A DNA stretch of 64,000 nt from Paraspadella gotoi (GCA_051294375.1 CM119270.1:16799904-16863903); one strand, 5' to 3'; counted from the first letter of the stretch, positions 29,301-40,455 are shown. Notes: generated by a model from the letters alone, not told the origin. Numbers and translations: made by a program.

Positions 29301-29860
29301 GTGGGAATCTCTTCGCGCGCTCTCTCTATCTCTGTCTTCTCGATCGGATTCATTTGCACTTCGCGCGGATTCTTACCATTGAGAACGAAAAAGAGAAGGT
29401 AAGTTCAGTAGGGGAGAGCATGGGGGGAGGTGGTCGTTTTAGGGGTTGGGACGGGGAGGGGGGCGTTTCGTCGGACCCACCGCATTCAACGTGGCTCTTT
29501 TTGGCAGAAACCCTGTTGGCGCCCGACGACTGATTCATGGTTCCATTCCCGCTTCGATCCGCCGACCAATAATCGTTGGGGATTTTGATCTTTTATTCAT
29601 TTTTGAGTTGGATGGAATGAAAGCGATTTCAATGCGAATGAATGAAAGATGCATTTAGGCATTGAGGAATACCTTCGAAATGCGAACCATTTAACATTAC
29701 TACGTCCTATTAATTAAACCTTAATATTTAACGTCATTCTTTAAGTTATTTTCAAGTTACGGCAAGTCTGGAAGCTTTGATATAATTGTCACTTATCTAT
29801 GCCATCTACTGTGGCACAGTTTAAATTCGTTTATTCATTCCATTCCAAAGTCGTTCATCA
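28576..29860. other. Simple-sequence-rich region, no gene recognised
   Basis: CT-rich tract at 29155-29300. GAGAAGGTAAGTTCAG at about 29393-29408 is a strong plus-strand donor, and TTTTTGGCAG near 29506 is an acceptor-like site. The frames joined by them resemble nothing known to me. Long Ser/Leu or Glu/Arg frames here are microsatellite translations. Confidence 0.4.
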
Positions 29861-29883
29861 TTTCTCGAATTGTCGTCTCGCAG

Positions 29884-29972
29884 TGACTGGCTTCACAAAT
29901 GAGTGAACCGAACCCGCTGCTCTTGACTGAGGTCTCTACGACTCCAACCGCAAAGACAAAGAAACGATTGTG
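29884..29972 (+). CDS. Possible 5' coding exon
   Basis: After an acceptor-like TCGTCTCGCAG, an ATG at about 29900 opens MSEPNPLLLTEVSTTPTAKT followed by KKRL and a stop, with a GTGAAC donor-like site just before the stop. The composition is protein-like and the strand agrees with the donor at 29399. No next exon was found, so it is tentative. Confidence 0.22.
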
Positions 29973-30166
29973 AACGGTGCTTCAACTGATTCAAACTTCA
30001 CATCGTGGATTCACGAAGAATTCACATCTCCTCTTCTCTTCTCTTGCGCGCTAATGTGCAAAACGCCTTTTCACATTTAATGAAGGAAAAAAATATTCCG
30101 TGTGAATCTATGTGGCTCTCTCTTGAGCTAATTATAAATGCCACGGAGAGAGAGAGAGAAAGAGAT

Positions 30167-30221
<55 letters not shown>

Positions 30222-31958
30222 TTAAATAACTCATTTAAATTCTTTCCCTCTCACAAGGAAACAAAAGTTTCTTTCCCAAATGGAGTCATGGAACAAAAAA
30301 GCTTTGCCGCTTCGTTCTTGTAGTTTGTCGTGTTTCTCATCTCGTAAAACAAGAGGATCGTCGGCCGATTTGGCCGGACCGATTGTCTCGGCCACAGAGG
30401 ACACAAACGGCGCAACGACCGCCGAGAGACGGCGCAACGCCAGAAAGACAAAAGAGCGCCGATCGACCGAACGGGGCGCGCAACGCGGGATAACAAAAGG
30501 CGCCCAACGGCCGAGCGGGGGCGCGCAATGGCGGGATAACAAAAGTCACCCAACTCTCGAAGCCAAAAATCTTGTTTGATTCACTCCTGCAAAGTTGAGG
30601 ACACAAAGAAAACTAAAAGAAGGTCCAGACGGACTGATCGACACGCGGCTCGGCGGAATGCCCGACACAACGCCGGGACGTCGCTCCGTCCAACTCAATC
30701 CGCAGTTCGAGCGAAAGAAAAAATTGACTCCATGAGTTTAGAATTTAGCGCGAAACGACACGAAGAGAATGGAGACCAATGAGAGGCTGAAAAGCTTCTC
30801 CTTTCTTCCAATCAGAAGCCGAGAGGGATCAGCGTCGTGATTCGAACGCCTCGACGATTTATAGCCTTCGAAAATTCGCGGTTTACGGAAAATAATAATG
30901 CGATTGTGGAGAAATGAGGGAGCAACGAAATGGGTGGGAATTCAAAATGTGGGTGCCAATTTGTTAATGTTTTGGTTTGTATTTGTTAAAATTCTTTTAA
31001 TTGTTTGGTATTGATTCTCCTGTTGTTTCTTTATCCCGATATCAAAGACAGTTTTACCAATTGTCTCAAATGCTCCTGCTTGTCCCAGTTTTTCCACATT
31101 ATTTAGGCTGACCACTCTCTCCAAGCTATGATTCGCTAATAAAAATGGTGGTGTAACGCCCATCGTCACCCTAACCGCACGATAATTCCCCTGTCCCCAC
31201 TCAATGGGTCAGGCGGAGACCTCTCAGCAGCCAATGGACGTCCGATGCCTCCCCCGAGCCTGTAGCAACTTGGTGCGACTCTTCTCGAACTGGACGTCGC
31301 CCAAAATGACTGCTACAGCCTGTACAGGAGGAGAGAGAGGAGCCTGTATCCCCTGTACCAAAACAGGCCAGAACAGGCAACCGCCCACCTCACCGTCAGG
31401 TCAGAAGAGGGCCTTCGGCAGGCTTATCAGGCCAGAGATATAATCAAGTGGTACTTGGTATTTTTCCAGGCGGGTCTTTACCTGATCCTAAATAATCCCA
31501 CTCTAGTGACTCTACAGAGTCTACAGCAATATCATCTCAGTCTATGACAAGTCAATGACCCGATCACATCGTCAACGTCCCACCTTTGTCCGCCTGGGCG
31601 GGGGCCAGCTCACTTTGAGCTCTTTCTTCCCTTAATTTTCACTAAACTTTCACTTTATCTATCCCTCACCACTTATCCCTCCATTTCTATTTTCACTTAT
31701 TACTCCCTAATTTATTTATCTTGTTGTTATTATCAATGTTAGAATAATCTTAAGTTTTCCGAATTTATTTATCTTTGTTGCCAAATGTAACTATTTTTCT
31801 CTCTCTCTCTCTCTTGCTCCTCTCATTTTTTACCATTTCACATTAACTTCTTCTTTTTCACCTGTCCTCACATCTGACCACTATTCTTTACTCAATTCTT
31901 TGTTGGAAACTCTCCCTCAATTTCTCTCTCTCTCTCTCTCTCTCTCTCTAACCAAACG
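29973..31958. other. Intergenic, GA tract and GC-rich patch
   Basis: GA microsatellite at 30145-30217. A GC-rich stretch at about 30340-30560 has an imperfect repeat (GCGCGCAACGCGGGATAACA and GCGCGCAATGGCGGGATAAC). Two CCAAT boxes at about 30776 and 30812 suggest promoter activity. The region 31150-31480 is GC-richer and could be repeat-derived. No supported gene. Confidence 0.4.
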
Positions 31959-31994
31959 CTGATGAAGACTCGCAAAAATACAGAGTCGAAACAT
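31959..31994 (+). other. Hammerhead-like hairpin motif, copy 3
   Basis: CTGATGAAGACTC, an 11-nt loop, GAGTC, GAAACATA. Same stem as copy 2 with a different loop. It follows a CT microsatellite and is followed by AATAAAAACTT about 45 nt later. Confidence 0.4.
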
Positions 31995-32776
31995 ATCCTG
32001 TTATTAATGTCAAATACATCGTTGTTTTTTGCTAATAAAAACTTATTTCCTAATTTAAAACTCAACGAAAAGAGAGATTTAATACAATGACTAGAAAAAA
32101 TATAAAATGAAAAAGGGTGTCATTGTGGTTGTGAAAAAGCTTTTCGGCGTTCTTTTCAGTCCATAGCAGCGTCGACGTCTTCACGCACATATTCGATATA
32201 TTACCGCACAACGGGGAGGAAACTGGATCGTAAAGACGGCCATTGCCTCATGTTGTTGTTGGTTGTGTTGTTTTAGTTGTTTTTGGTGTTTCAGTTGTTA
32301 TTTTCCTTGTTATTGATGTCATTTTCGCTGTGCTTGTTTTTGTTAGAATTTGTTTTTAAATGTTTTTTTTTTCGTGTTGCTTTATTTATCAGAGAGGCAG
32401 GCAGTCATCTGCTTCTGTATTAACCCGGCCCGTCCTGATTTTTTACTTAAACCAAATTTTATTAATAAGTAAGAAAATGACTTTTAATATTTTATTCTCG
32501 TCTTGAGGATTTATCAACATTATATACTCCAACTTCTTAGTGTCAGACTTTTGAAGAATTGTCAGGTTTTACTGATGTCAATTATTTTTATTTTATACAC
32601 TGTTAATATTTATTTCTCAATAAGTATAGTTAAATATAGGAGCTCACAAAAACGAAGAAAACAAAGGAAAAATAAATAGAAAATAGTGAAAATGTGAGTT
32701 ATTAAGAAATTTATTTAGTAGTAATTTGACATTGGACTTTGGTGCGTATTGTTTTTCTTCTTAGCCCCTTTTATTT
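31995..32776. other. AT-rich intergenic DNA
   Basis: T-rich and A-rich stretches; no coding frame, RNA gene or element recognised. Confidence 0.5.
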
Positions 32777-33052
32777 TTAAACATATGACAATAATAGTAC
32801 TGCTGGAAAAAACGAAATTATTAAGAACAATATGTTATGCTTGTCAAAAATGTTTGGCTTAATGCTCTCTATAAATCCCTCAAAAACTTTTGAAAACTCT
32901 TTAATTGAGATTTTTATCATTTTTACCTTATTCTTCAACACCCACAAATGTCTTTGAATGCAAGCATAATGCAGTGTTCTAAATTGTTCAACTAAACCAT
33001 AGATTGGGGTATACTTTTCAAAATCATAATCAGAAGCACTTCTTGTTTTCAA
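32777..33052 (-). CDS. Possible exon ending in a membrane segment
   Basis: A 91-codon frame starting MKTRSASDYDFEKYTPIYG with a hydrophobic C-terminus (ILFLIISFFPAVLLLSYV). Same strand as the membrane ORFs upstream of it and close behind them, so it may be the end of the same gene. No domain recognised; splice sites unclear in this AT-rich DNA. Confidence 0.3.
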   Translation of the reverse strand: MKTRSASDYDFEKYTPIYGLVEQFRTLHYACIQRHLWVLKNKVKMIKISIKEFSKVFEGFIESIKPNIFDKHNILFLIISFFPAVLLLSYV

Positions 33053-33274
33053 AATTTCTGACAGTTTTTACCCCATTTAATGCGGAAAATACATGAAGAG
33101 AGTTGTTAAAAGACGTTTTTAGGAGAGTTTATAAATTGAAGTACATGAAAACAAAAAAAATAATAATACAATTATTTTTAGCAGTATTTTTTTACACCGT
33201 GAATAACCGTTTAGAATAGATGACAGTAATTTTAGCGATGATAAAAAAAAATGCAGTAAATTTTAAATGTATTT

Positions 33275-33955
33275 TCATTGATTAATATTAAATAGAGTAA
33301 ATCGTAAATACGTCATCCTTATAATTGTAATCGGCTGCTCCTGAAATATTGCACAATTTAAAATAAAATCCAGGTATTTTTTGTGAATATCATCTGACCA
33401 ATGTTTTAAAAACAAGGTAAATCCAAATCCTGACAAACAAATTAGCCCTCCTGCTAAACATATTATTTTGCTGTTCAATAATTTTTTTAATAACTTGTTA
33501 AACAATATCGAAACTATGAAAGCAGCAATTATAAAAAAGAAATTAGATAAAAGACTCCCAAAAGCAAAAATTTCTTTGTGAGAATTAATTAATTTTTCGT
33601 TCCATTCTTTCTGAGTAATAGTAGAAACATTAAACGGTCTCTTACCAGTAAATAAAAAATATTTTGACTGTAGTGTAGTTAATGTTAAAAATTGAGAATA
33701 AATTTTACTTTGTGAACCTAAATAATTTTGAAGATTTAAAATATTCATATGTCTCACCATATGATATAAATTCATATAAGCTATACTGCTAAAACCAACT
33801 AAAATAAGTATAAAAAACAAATGTTGAAGAAATAGGATGCTTCGAATATTGACAAAAGCGTATTTTAAACTTAACGCAAAATCACATATTAAAAGTATCA
33901 ATATCAATGGATTAATTAGGGGACAAAAATAGATAATTGCCCACTTTGAAGTCAT
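33275..33955 (-). CDS. Multi-pass membrane protein, unidentified
   Basis: A 226-codon frame, the longest uninterrupted one in this AT-rich block, with about four hydrophobic segments: near residues 6-30 (LINPLILILLICDFALSL), 38-62, 130-153 and 165-188. Charged loops include QKEWNEKLINSHKEI. Just upstream, in another frame, lies protein-like KEPLIKGFSNKEQWVKAIS, which overlaps the ATG; an intron or a frameshift may join the two, so the true start is uncertain. Neighbours on the same strand are also membrane ORFs. I cannot name the family. Confidence 0.5.
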   Translation of the reverse strand: MTSKWAIIYFCPLINPLILILLICDFALSLKYAFVNIRSILFLQHLFFILILVGFSSIAYMNLYHMVRHMNILNLQNYLGSQSKIYSQFLTLTTLQSKYFLFTGKRPFNVSTITQKEWNEKLINSHKEIFAFGSLLSNFFFIIAAFIVSILFNKLLKKLLNSKIICLAGGLICLSGFGFTLFLKHWSDDIHKKYLDFILNCAIFQEQPITIIRMTYLRFTLFNINQ

Positions 33956-34191
33956 AAATTGTCATATATATATAATTCGGATCTCCTTTCTCCTCATCAA
34001 TTTGTAAAAAATTGGAAATGGCTTTTACCCATTGTTCTTTGTTACTAAAACCTTTTATTAAAGGTTCTTTTATTTTGACGACTAAAAGTCCGGAACTTGA
34101 ATAATGTTATAACCGGTGAAAAATTTTCTGAATTCTGGAAAATCCCCAAAGTCCTTCTTGGTTAAAAATAACTTTGCTAATCTTATTTTGC

Positions 34192-34785
34192 TTATCGAAG
34201 TAAAATATCATCGAGACGAGAAAAAAAATTAATGACTGGTAACATGGTCAGTTGAAAGCAGTTCATTTTTTCAACTTTTTTTGTGCAACGTAAATTAATG
34301 TTTTTTATGTTTTTTGCTATTTCGTACAACTCAAAAGGCGTGAAGAGTCTCAGTAGAAGCAAAGGAGTCAGGATTTCGAACCAATAAGAAAAATTAATCC
34401 GATTTTTCAAGTTGAGGAGATATAAGATAAAAGTCGATCCATAGACGCCCTGCCAAATTCCGAATGCCATGCGAGCAAAGCTTGATACCCATGAACATGC
34501 TTCTTCTGAGTGTCTGTGACATATTGCCATTTTTGCTAAACTGATCGTAGACATCGCGATTGACAATAAGGTATTATATGATGTTATTGGCCAACTGCAT
34601 GTCACTTTTACCTTGAACATACTTTGGACTTGGACACCTGTAACAACGCCGCCGGATAAATCACAATCACATTTTGTGTTGGTTTTTACCAATGTATTGT
34701 TTATCATAACCAAAACTTTTAAATTTCTTTTTTCATTACCAAGTATTAAAGGAGAACACAATTCTTCAACAAAGCGCCAATTCAC
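34192..34785 (-). CDS. Membrane protein exon, faintly XK-related-like
   Basis: A 197-codon frame opening with GTG rather than ATG, so probably an internal or terminal exon. The order TSYNTLLSIAMSTISLAKMA, then a short basic loop, then AFGIWQGVYGSTFILYLLNL resembles the middle part of XK-related (XKR) scramblase-family proteins, where SLLSL...SY...R precedes a W/R-rich membrane helix. Later hydrophobic segments (YWFEILTPLLLLRLF) fit a multi-pass protein. The N-terminal part has CDCDLSGGVV. The resemblance is by eye and weak. It could pair with the N-terminal-like piece at 36703-37149. Confidence 0.4.
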   Translation of the reverse strand: MNWRFVEELCSPLILGNEKRNLKVLVMINNTLVKTNTKCDCDLSGGVVTGVQVQSMFKVKVTCSWPITSYNTLLSIAMSTISLAKMAICHRHSEEACSWVSSFARMAFGIWQGVYGSTFILYLLNLKNRINFSYWFEILTPLLLLRLFTPFELYEIAKNIKNINLRCTKKVEKMNCFQLTMLPVINFFSRLDDILLR

Positions 34786-34791
34786 TTTTCA

Positions 34792-34910
34792 GTTTCGCCG
34801 CGAGTTCTCGCGGAGCAACTCTGTGAGTCACTTACCGGTCCGTCTGTCTGTCGGTATGTCTGTCCATCGGTCTGTCCCACTTACGTTAAAAATTCCCAGA
34901 AGTCGCTATA
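34792..34910 (+). repeat. Dispersed repeat with CCGCGAG...CTCGCGG hairpin and GTCTGTCGGT tail
   Basis: The hairpin CCGCGAGTTCTCGCGG (34798-34813) is followed by AACTCTGTGAGTCACTT, a run of GTCTGTC/GTCGGT octamer-like repeats, then CCCACTTACGTTAAAAAT. The same order recurs at 39820-39970. Confidence 0.8.
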
Positions 34911-35189
34911 TGGAAAGAAGCCAGCGGTTTTTTTCTTAGATTTTTATATCGGAAGATGTAAAATGACCTCAATATTATAAATCTCGAGTTTTGCTTTAAT
35001 CGGAACCCACATCGTGGAGTAATCTTTGGAAACCAATCAAAATTCCACCCCCTTTTTTTTCGCACATTTTTGCATTTTACGATTTTCTCCGATTCTGCCT
35101 TCCGCTGCATGGCGATGCTCGCGGATGATGTTGAGACACAGGGATGAACGCATCGCCCACTGGCTCCTCCCTCAAGTCTAACCTTAACC

Positions 35190-35482
35190 CATGCCTCCTG
35201 TACATCTCCGTGCCTCAACCTTAACCCTAACCACCTTTGATGTGTCAACCACGGGCCCCTCACGTAACCCTAACCCTAAACCGGGCCTCCCGATCAACTC
35301 TCTGCCTCTCCCCTAACTCTAACCCAGGCTCAGGCCTCCCGTACATCTCCATGCCTCAACCCTAACCGCCTTTGACGAGTCAACCACGGGCCCCTCCCTC
35401 AACCTTAACCCAGACCTCCAGTTCAACTCCATGCCTCTCCCCTAACCCTAACCCTGGCCCGGGCCTCCCGTACATCTCCGTG
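35190..35482 (+). repeat. Minisatellite with interstitial telomere-like CCCTAA
   Basis: CCTCCCGTACATCTCC-type starts at 35194, 35335 and 35464 mark units of about 130-140 bp. Each has GCCTCAACCCTAAC, CTTTGAYGNGTCAACCACGG and GCCCCTC, with runs of CCCTAA. The CCCTAA pattern is the animal telomere repeat, here internal and interleaved with unique sequence. Confidence 0.8.
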
Positions 35483-35490
35483 CCTCAGTA

Positions 35491-35539
35491 CTGGCGACAT
35501 CGCCAGGACCCTGGCGATATCGCTATGGCGAAGTCGCCA
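35491..35539. repeat. Three tandem short palindromes (TGGCGA...TCGCCA)
   Basis: TGGCGACATCGCCA, TGGCGATATCGCTA and TGGCGAAGTCGCCA follow one another directly at the edge of the telomere-like minisatellite. The first and third form 6-bp stems with 2-nt loops; the second has one mismatch. Confidence 0.85.
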
Positions 35540-35559
35540 ACAAGAACCTTACTTTAATT

Positions 35560-36702
35560 TAATGGTCATTCAATTTCATCTTCAGTAAAAAAACTGAATC
35601 TTTTAAAAAAAAAATCATTATAAATTAATTACTCATTAATTACGAAAAATTCATTTACACCATTAAATTAACAATTATCTGGTAATCCTTACGATATAAA
35701 ATAATTATTCAAGACAGTCTAGAACATGCTCAGAACAGCATTTTTTTTAATTCAATCAAGAACACGCCTAAAAGGGTCTTTTTTCGCCAATTTTACACTG
35801 TTAGATAAAAAATTAAACGTAAAATAGTATATGAATTAAACACGAAATGAAACATAAATAAAAAACTTAATACTTATGAATTATATTTATTAAATATTTG
35901 AAGTATAGTAAAGATTTTTTTGGTGTCACTCGCGAACGGACACGGGGTAGTTAGTTGCTCATTTGTTAAGAAGTGAAAAATTCTCAAAACTATAAAGAAT
36001 AAAAGACGGAATTCCGATGCAGTGCGAGTTATAAATACACAGGCAAAGAAAGTTATTGTAGTCATGTAGTCATGTCATGTCATTTAGTCATGTGATCACC
36101 TGGAAATACAAATGAAAATAAAGTCACTGTGGCGCAACACATTGGATAAACCGATTTAGTTTTCTCCTAGTTCGTTTTTTTTATATAATTAAATCATTTT
36201 TAGATGCTTAACATGCGACAATATTTATTTTTTATGTTTTTTTTTTCCTTTTCTTCTTTTTCTCTTTCTTCCTTTCCTTTCTTATTTATATAATTTATAA
36301 TTTACGTATATATTTTTCTGCTGTTTACTTTTTTATAACTTTATGATGTTGGTGTTGAAAAAACTGATTGGCGCTCTCCATTTGATGCGGAAATCCAGGA
36401 AATCATTGTAGCCCAACTTTGAATCAATAGCTGAGGGAACGATTCCAATAAAATATGTATAATATTTATGTTTATACACATATTTTGTTTGACAGTTTTT
36501 AAATGTTTCATCCTGTGTGTTATTTACAATGAAGATATCATTACTTCAGAACAGTTAGTTTTTGAATAGAAAACCATCAAAATATTATTAGATAGATATG
36601 TTATATTTAATATTTATGCGTATAGATTCTCACAATATTATATGAATAAATGTTTATATATTTATAAAATGACTTGTGAAATCAATTGATGTGGTACCAC
36701 TA
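35560..36702. other. AT-rich intergenic DNA with a dispersed-repeat fragment
   Basis: No supported gene. The stretch 35985-36070 (AAACTATAAAGAATAAAAGA, AATTCCGATGCA, TAGTCATGTC) matches 39972-40078 and belongs to the same dispersed repeat family. Confidence 0.5.
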
Positions 36703-37149
36703 TTAAAGCCGCTTGTACCACTCAAACACTGTATTGTTTATACATGTGATTTCGAAATGTACAAGGTTATAAGAAATTGTATGTATACTAGTTTTGAAGT
36801 AACGATAAATTAATTTGAGCAACCGTGCAAGATAGGCGCCATCTAAATGAAAATCAATGAGCAGTGGCACCTCTGCCAATCCAAGTAACGCAAACAAAAA
36901 TATTACAGCTTTTCTCTTTTTACTTCCCATCAGCCGAGGATAAATTTGGCGGTTTTTCGCAAAACAAATTTTACAATAAATTGCTGACAATATTGCATGA
37001 AATAACAGAATAAATAGGAGTACCCATCCTATTTTATTCATTAGGTGTTGAGTTGAAAACAAATAATTGATTGTTAGTTGTACATCTGACCCAAGGTCAG
37101 AAATATTAAGGACAATGCTGAGAATCAGTGATAAAGGAGGAAAATTCAT
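36703..37149 (-). CDS. Membrane protein N-terminal exon, possibly XK-related
   Basis: A 148-codon frame from an ATG. Residues 7-30 (LILSIVLNISDLGSDVQLTI) recall the first helix of XK-related proteins, with their typical D-x-GSD motif followed by an aromatic NYL. Helices near 40-60 (GWVLLFILLFHAILSAIY) and 80-98 follow. There is a possible splice donor near the 3' end (GAGTGGTACAAG). Strand and order fit an exon upstream of 34192-34785, but the XKR middle region was not found in between. Family call is tentative; a multi-pass membrane protein is likely. Confidence 0.42.
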   Translation of the reverse strand: MNFPPLSLILSIVLNISDLGSDVQLTINYLFSTQHLMNKIGWVLLFILLFHAILSAIYCKICFAKNRQIYPRLMGSKKRKAVIFLFALLGLAEVPLLIDFHLDGAYLARLLKLIYRYFKTSIHTISYNLVHFEITCINNTVFEWYKRL

Positions 37150-37427
37150 GATCTTAAAGTTTTGAGTTAATAGTTAATAGCCTAATTGCGATAGTGTTAT
37201 CTGATATCTTCGTCCAGGATCAGTTTTAGTAGCTATTGATCAAGGAGACAGTCTGCTTTATTTGCTTTTGTGAGAGGGCTGTCTCAGTGTCTCGGGAGAG
37301 ACCTAAAGCAATGGAAATATTTGAATTTGAATTTTGAATTTTCATCTAAAGAAAATCAATCAATCTATCATTCAATCAACTGATAAATCAGCCAATCAAT
37401 CATTTCGTGTGTGAGAGAGAGAGAGAC

Positions 37428-37491
<64 letters not shown>

Positions 37492-37960
37492 GAGAGAGAG
37501 AAAGAGAGGATATAAAAATTAAAAAATGTTACTTTTGTTTTTTATATTTAAACTTATTTCCACTCGCACAATTCTATCGAAACTTTATATTTAGTTAAAA
37601 TCACCACAAATTTCCTAATCAATCGGAATCTGCGACAAGCAGATCCGACTACATGGTGACCATTTCAAACCCGCCGCTAAAAAAATTTCACCAAGCAAAA
37701 ACGTCAAGAGATTTTAATATTTTGAAAATAAATACTTAAAGACAAGACATACTCATTATTTTATGTATAGATATCATTTCTTTCGGTTTACTTCTACTAT
37801 AACAGGAAGAGGTTAGAATACCGATAGCCTAATGTTTTTTAATAAAAAACTGTTTGTCTTATTTTCTGGACGATTTATAAAAAACTTGTTTTTTTTTTTG
37901 GTTGGTAAATCAGTCCCTTTACTCATCCAATGCAAACGACAGCTTTGGCGACAGCGTCGC
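37150..37960. other. Intergenic with GA microsatellite
   Basis: (GA)n with CA interruptions at about 37411-37508. The stretch 37558-37625 (ATTCTATCGAAACTTTATAT) matches 40439-40460, part of a dispersed repeat. No gene seen. Confidence 0.5.
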
Positions 37961-37974
37961 AACATGGTAATCAT

Positions 37975-38062
37975 AATCGAGCAACGAACATCATATCAAT
38001 GAGTTGATTAATATGCATCGAGCAACGAACATCAGATCAATGAGTCGATTAATATGTCAAAT
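37975..38062 (+). repeat. 43-bp direct repeat, two copies
   Basis: ATCGAGCAACGAACATCA followed by ATCAATGAGTTGATTAATAT occurs twice in a row with two substitutions. Confidence 0.85.
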
Positions 38063-38204
38063 TGCCAAGATGTCTGAACGTAATCAAACAAGTAATAATG
38101 ACAATTATGAGAGAGGAGTGCATTAGTAAAACGAGAATAATCAGACGGTAGCAATCAACGTGATAGGTTTAATCGTCGGACTAATGTGATACAGCATACA
38201 GCGA

Positions 38205-38390
38205 ATGGCATGGAAAACGGCATTGAATACGATATCAGAAGTAACATAACTGATGATAGTATGACATAAAAAACGCATTGAAAACGGCATTGAATACGAT
38301 ATCAGAAGTGACATCAATGATGACAGCAAGTGACATATATGACGCTAGTATAAATTAAGAAACGCCATTGAAAACGGCATTGAATTGTTA
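38205..38390 (+). repeat. Imperfect tandem repeat (AAAACGGCATTGAA)
   Basis: GAAAACGGCATTGAATACGA then TATCAGAAGT recurs with a spacing of about 70 bp, in two full copies and one partial third copy. Confidence 0.8.
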
Positions 38391-38769
38391 ATTTGTTATT
38401 AATTTATTATTTATTTACGTATTTATTATTTATTATTAATTTATTTATTAATTTATTTGTTAATTTGTTGAAGAGAGAGAAAGAAAGGGAAAGGAAAGGT
38501 AAGGTCAAGCGACGGAGCGGAGAGAACGCGGAGGGATCGGGGGAAATTCAATTTGAAGAGTAAGTCGATAAGGTGAGGAAGAGTGAGCGAGATCGAGTTT
38601 AAAGCAGAGATGTGGAAGCGATCGATTTTTCACCGCTGCCAATCCCGCGCTTCCCGAGACGCTTCCCGCTTCCCGATTTCGAGTGCAATCACTACTTTTT
38701 TTTAGCCCGAACGCTTTCGCTTCCTCCATTATAGAGTTGGGATCCGCTGATAAGCAGATCCGAATAAAA

Positions 38770-39312
38770 ATTATACGAGTTGAAAAAATTAAGCAAGTTG
38801 AAAAAATTATGCTAGTTATAAATGATGCGAAATGAAAAAAAATGATGTAAGTTGAAAAAATTATACGAGTTGAAAAAATTATGCAAGTTAAAAAATGGGG
38901 CAACTTCAAATATATGCGAGCTGAAAAAATGATGCCAGTTGAAAAAATGATTCAAATTGAAAAAAATAGCAAAGTAAAAAAAAGATGCAAGTTTAAAAAT
39001 TATGCAATTTAAAATAATTATGCAATTTAAAAAAATGATGCGAGTTGAAAAAATGATGCAAGTTGAGAAAATGATGCAAATGAAAAAATGATGCAAGTTG
39101 AAAAAATTATGTGAGTTAAAAAAATTATGCAAGTTGAAAAAATTATGCAATTTAAAATAATTATGCAATTTAAAAAAATGATGCGAGTTGAAAAAATTAT
39201 GCGAGTTGAAAAATGATGCAAATGAAAAAATGATGCAAGTTGAAAAAATTATGTGAGTTAAAAAAATTATGCAAGTTGAAAAAATGATACAAATTGATAA
39301 AATGATTCAAGT
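38770..39312 (+). repeat. About 540-bp A-rich tandem array (ATGCAAGTTGAAAAAATT)
   Basis: Around thirty degenerate units of about 17-19 bp (ATGCGAGTTGAAAAA type). Its minus-strand translation gives Asn/Phe/His repeats, which is a by-product. Confidence 0.9.
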
Positions 39313-39457
39313 TTGTTATGTTAGGGTCACAAATTGAAAAAAAAATATCGTGGTTTATAATCATATAAGCTATTTACCGCTTAAATAATAAATAGAATCA
39401 GTCATGATGTGACAAAATGGTCGAAAAGTATCCGAAATGCGCTTTGCAAAAGCTTGC

Positions 39458-39461
<4 letters not shown>

Positions 39462-39513
<52 letters not shown>
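39462..39513 (+). repeat. (CT)n microsatellite
   Basis: Perfect CT dinucleotides, about 25 units. Confidence 0.9.
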
Positions 39514-39516
<3 letters not shown>

Positions 39517-39819
39517 TTAATTTTCCTCGTCTCGAACATCACATAACGAGGTGAGTCCCAGCCGTTGTTATAATAATTCCAAGCTAGATAATTAATTATG
39601 ACATATCAATCATAGTTAATTAATAGATTCCAATTTTCGCTCTGCCATTTTTATGATTTCTTTTTCCGACTCACCAAGTCACCCATTTTCAATATGGGGT
39701 TTTTATCTGTTCATTTTATTGCGCATTAATGTGATAAAAAAAAAAAGCCATCATAAGGGCACACGCTTCTTCGTTCAACCACCTTTAGCCTAAAAACTAC
39801 ATCCACCAACCCTTTTTAG

Positions 39820-40078
39820 TTGCGCCGCGAGTACTCGCGGAGTAACTCTATAAGTCACTTTTCGGTCGGGCTATCGGTATGTCTGTCCGTCGGTCAGTCG
39901 GTCCGTCGGTATGTCTGTCCGTCGGTCTGTCCCACTTACGTTAAAAATGCTCATAAGTAGCTTTCAGGAAATCCTAAAACTATAAAGAATAAAAGATGCA
40001 ATTCCGATACATGTGCTCAGAAAGTTATTTTATGAAACATAAGACGTTAATTATACATAAATTTCCTAGTCATGTGGA
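39820..40078 (+). repeat. Dispersed repeat with perfect 16-bp palindrome
   Basis: CCGCGAGTACTCGCGG (39825-39840) is a perfect palindrome. It is followed by AACTCTATAAGTCACTT, GTCGGTATGTCTGTCC repeats and CCCACTTACGTTAAAAAT as at 34792-34910, then by AAACTATAAAGAATAAAAGA as at 35985. This looks like the longer version of one repeat family. Confidence 0.8.
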
Positions 40079-40455
40079 GGAGGAAGAGGAGGAGAAGGAG
40101 AAGGAGGAGGAGGAGGAGAGGGGCGACGACCGCATTAATTCTCACGACCCCAAAAGCGTTGTCACTCATCGATCCAATTGTTTTAGTTTTTTTTGAACAT
40201 AATATTTTTTTTAAAAACTTTAATAATTTATTTAGTATTATCATCTTTTCATCTCTTTCAATTTTTTTCAATACACAAATTTTTTCAACTTGTCTCATTT
40301 TTTCAATTTAATTAATTAATCAATTAATTAACGAATTAAAACATGTATGAGTGAGTATAAAAAATAAAATTTTAGTTCAACTTGACTTTGGTTTTTTTCA
40401 TGCAAACAAACTCCTTCGATGCTCATTTCCACCACTCGATTCCATCGAAACTTTA

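Noticed and set aside
38812-39221. Asn/Phe/His-rich frames
   Set aside because: Translation of the A-rich 17-19-bp tandem array.
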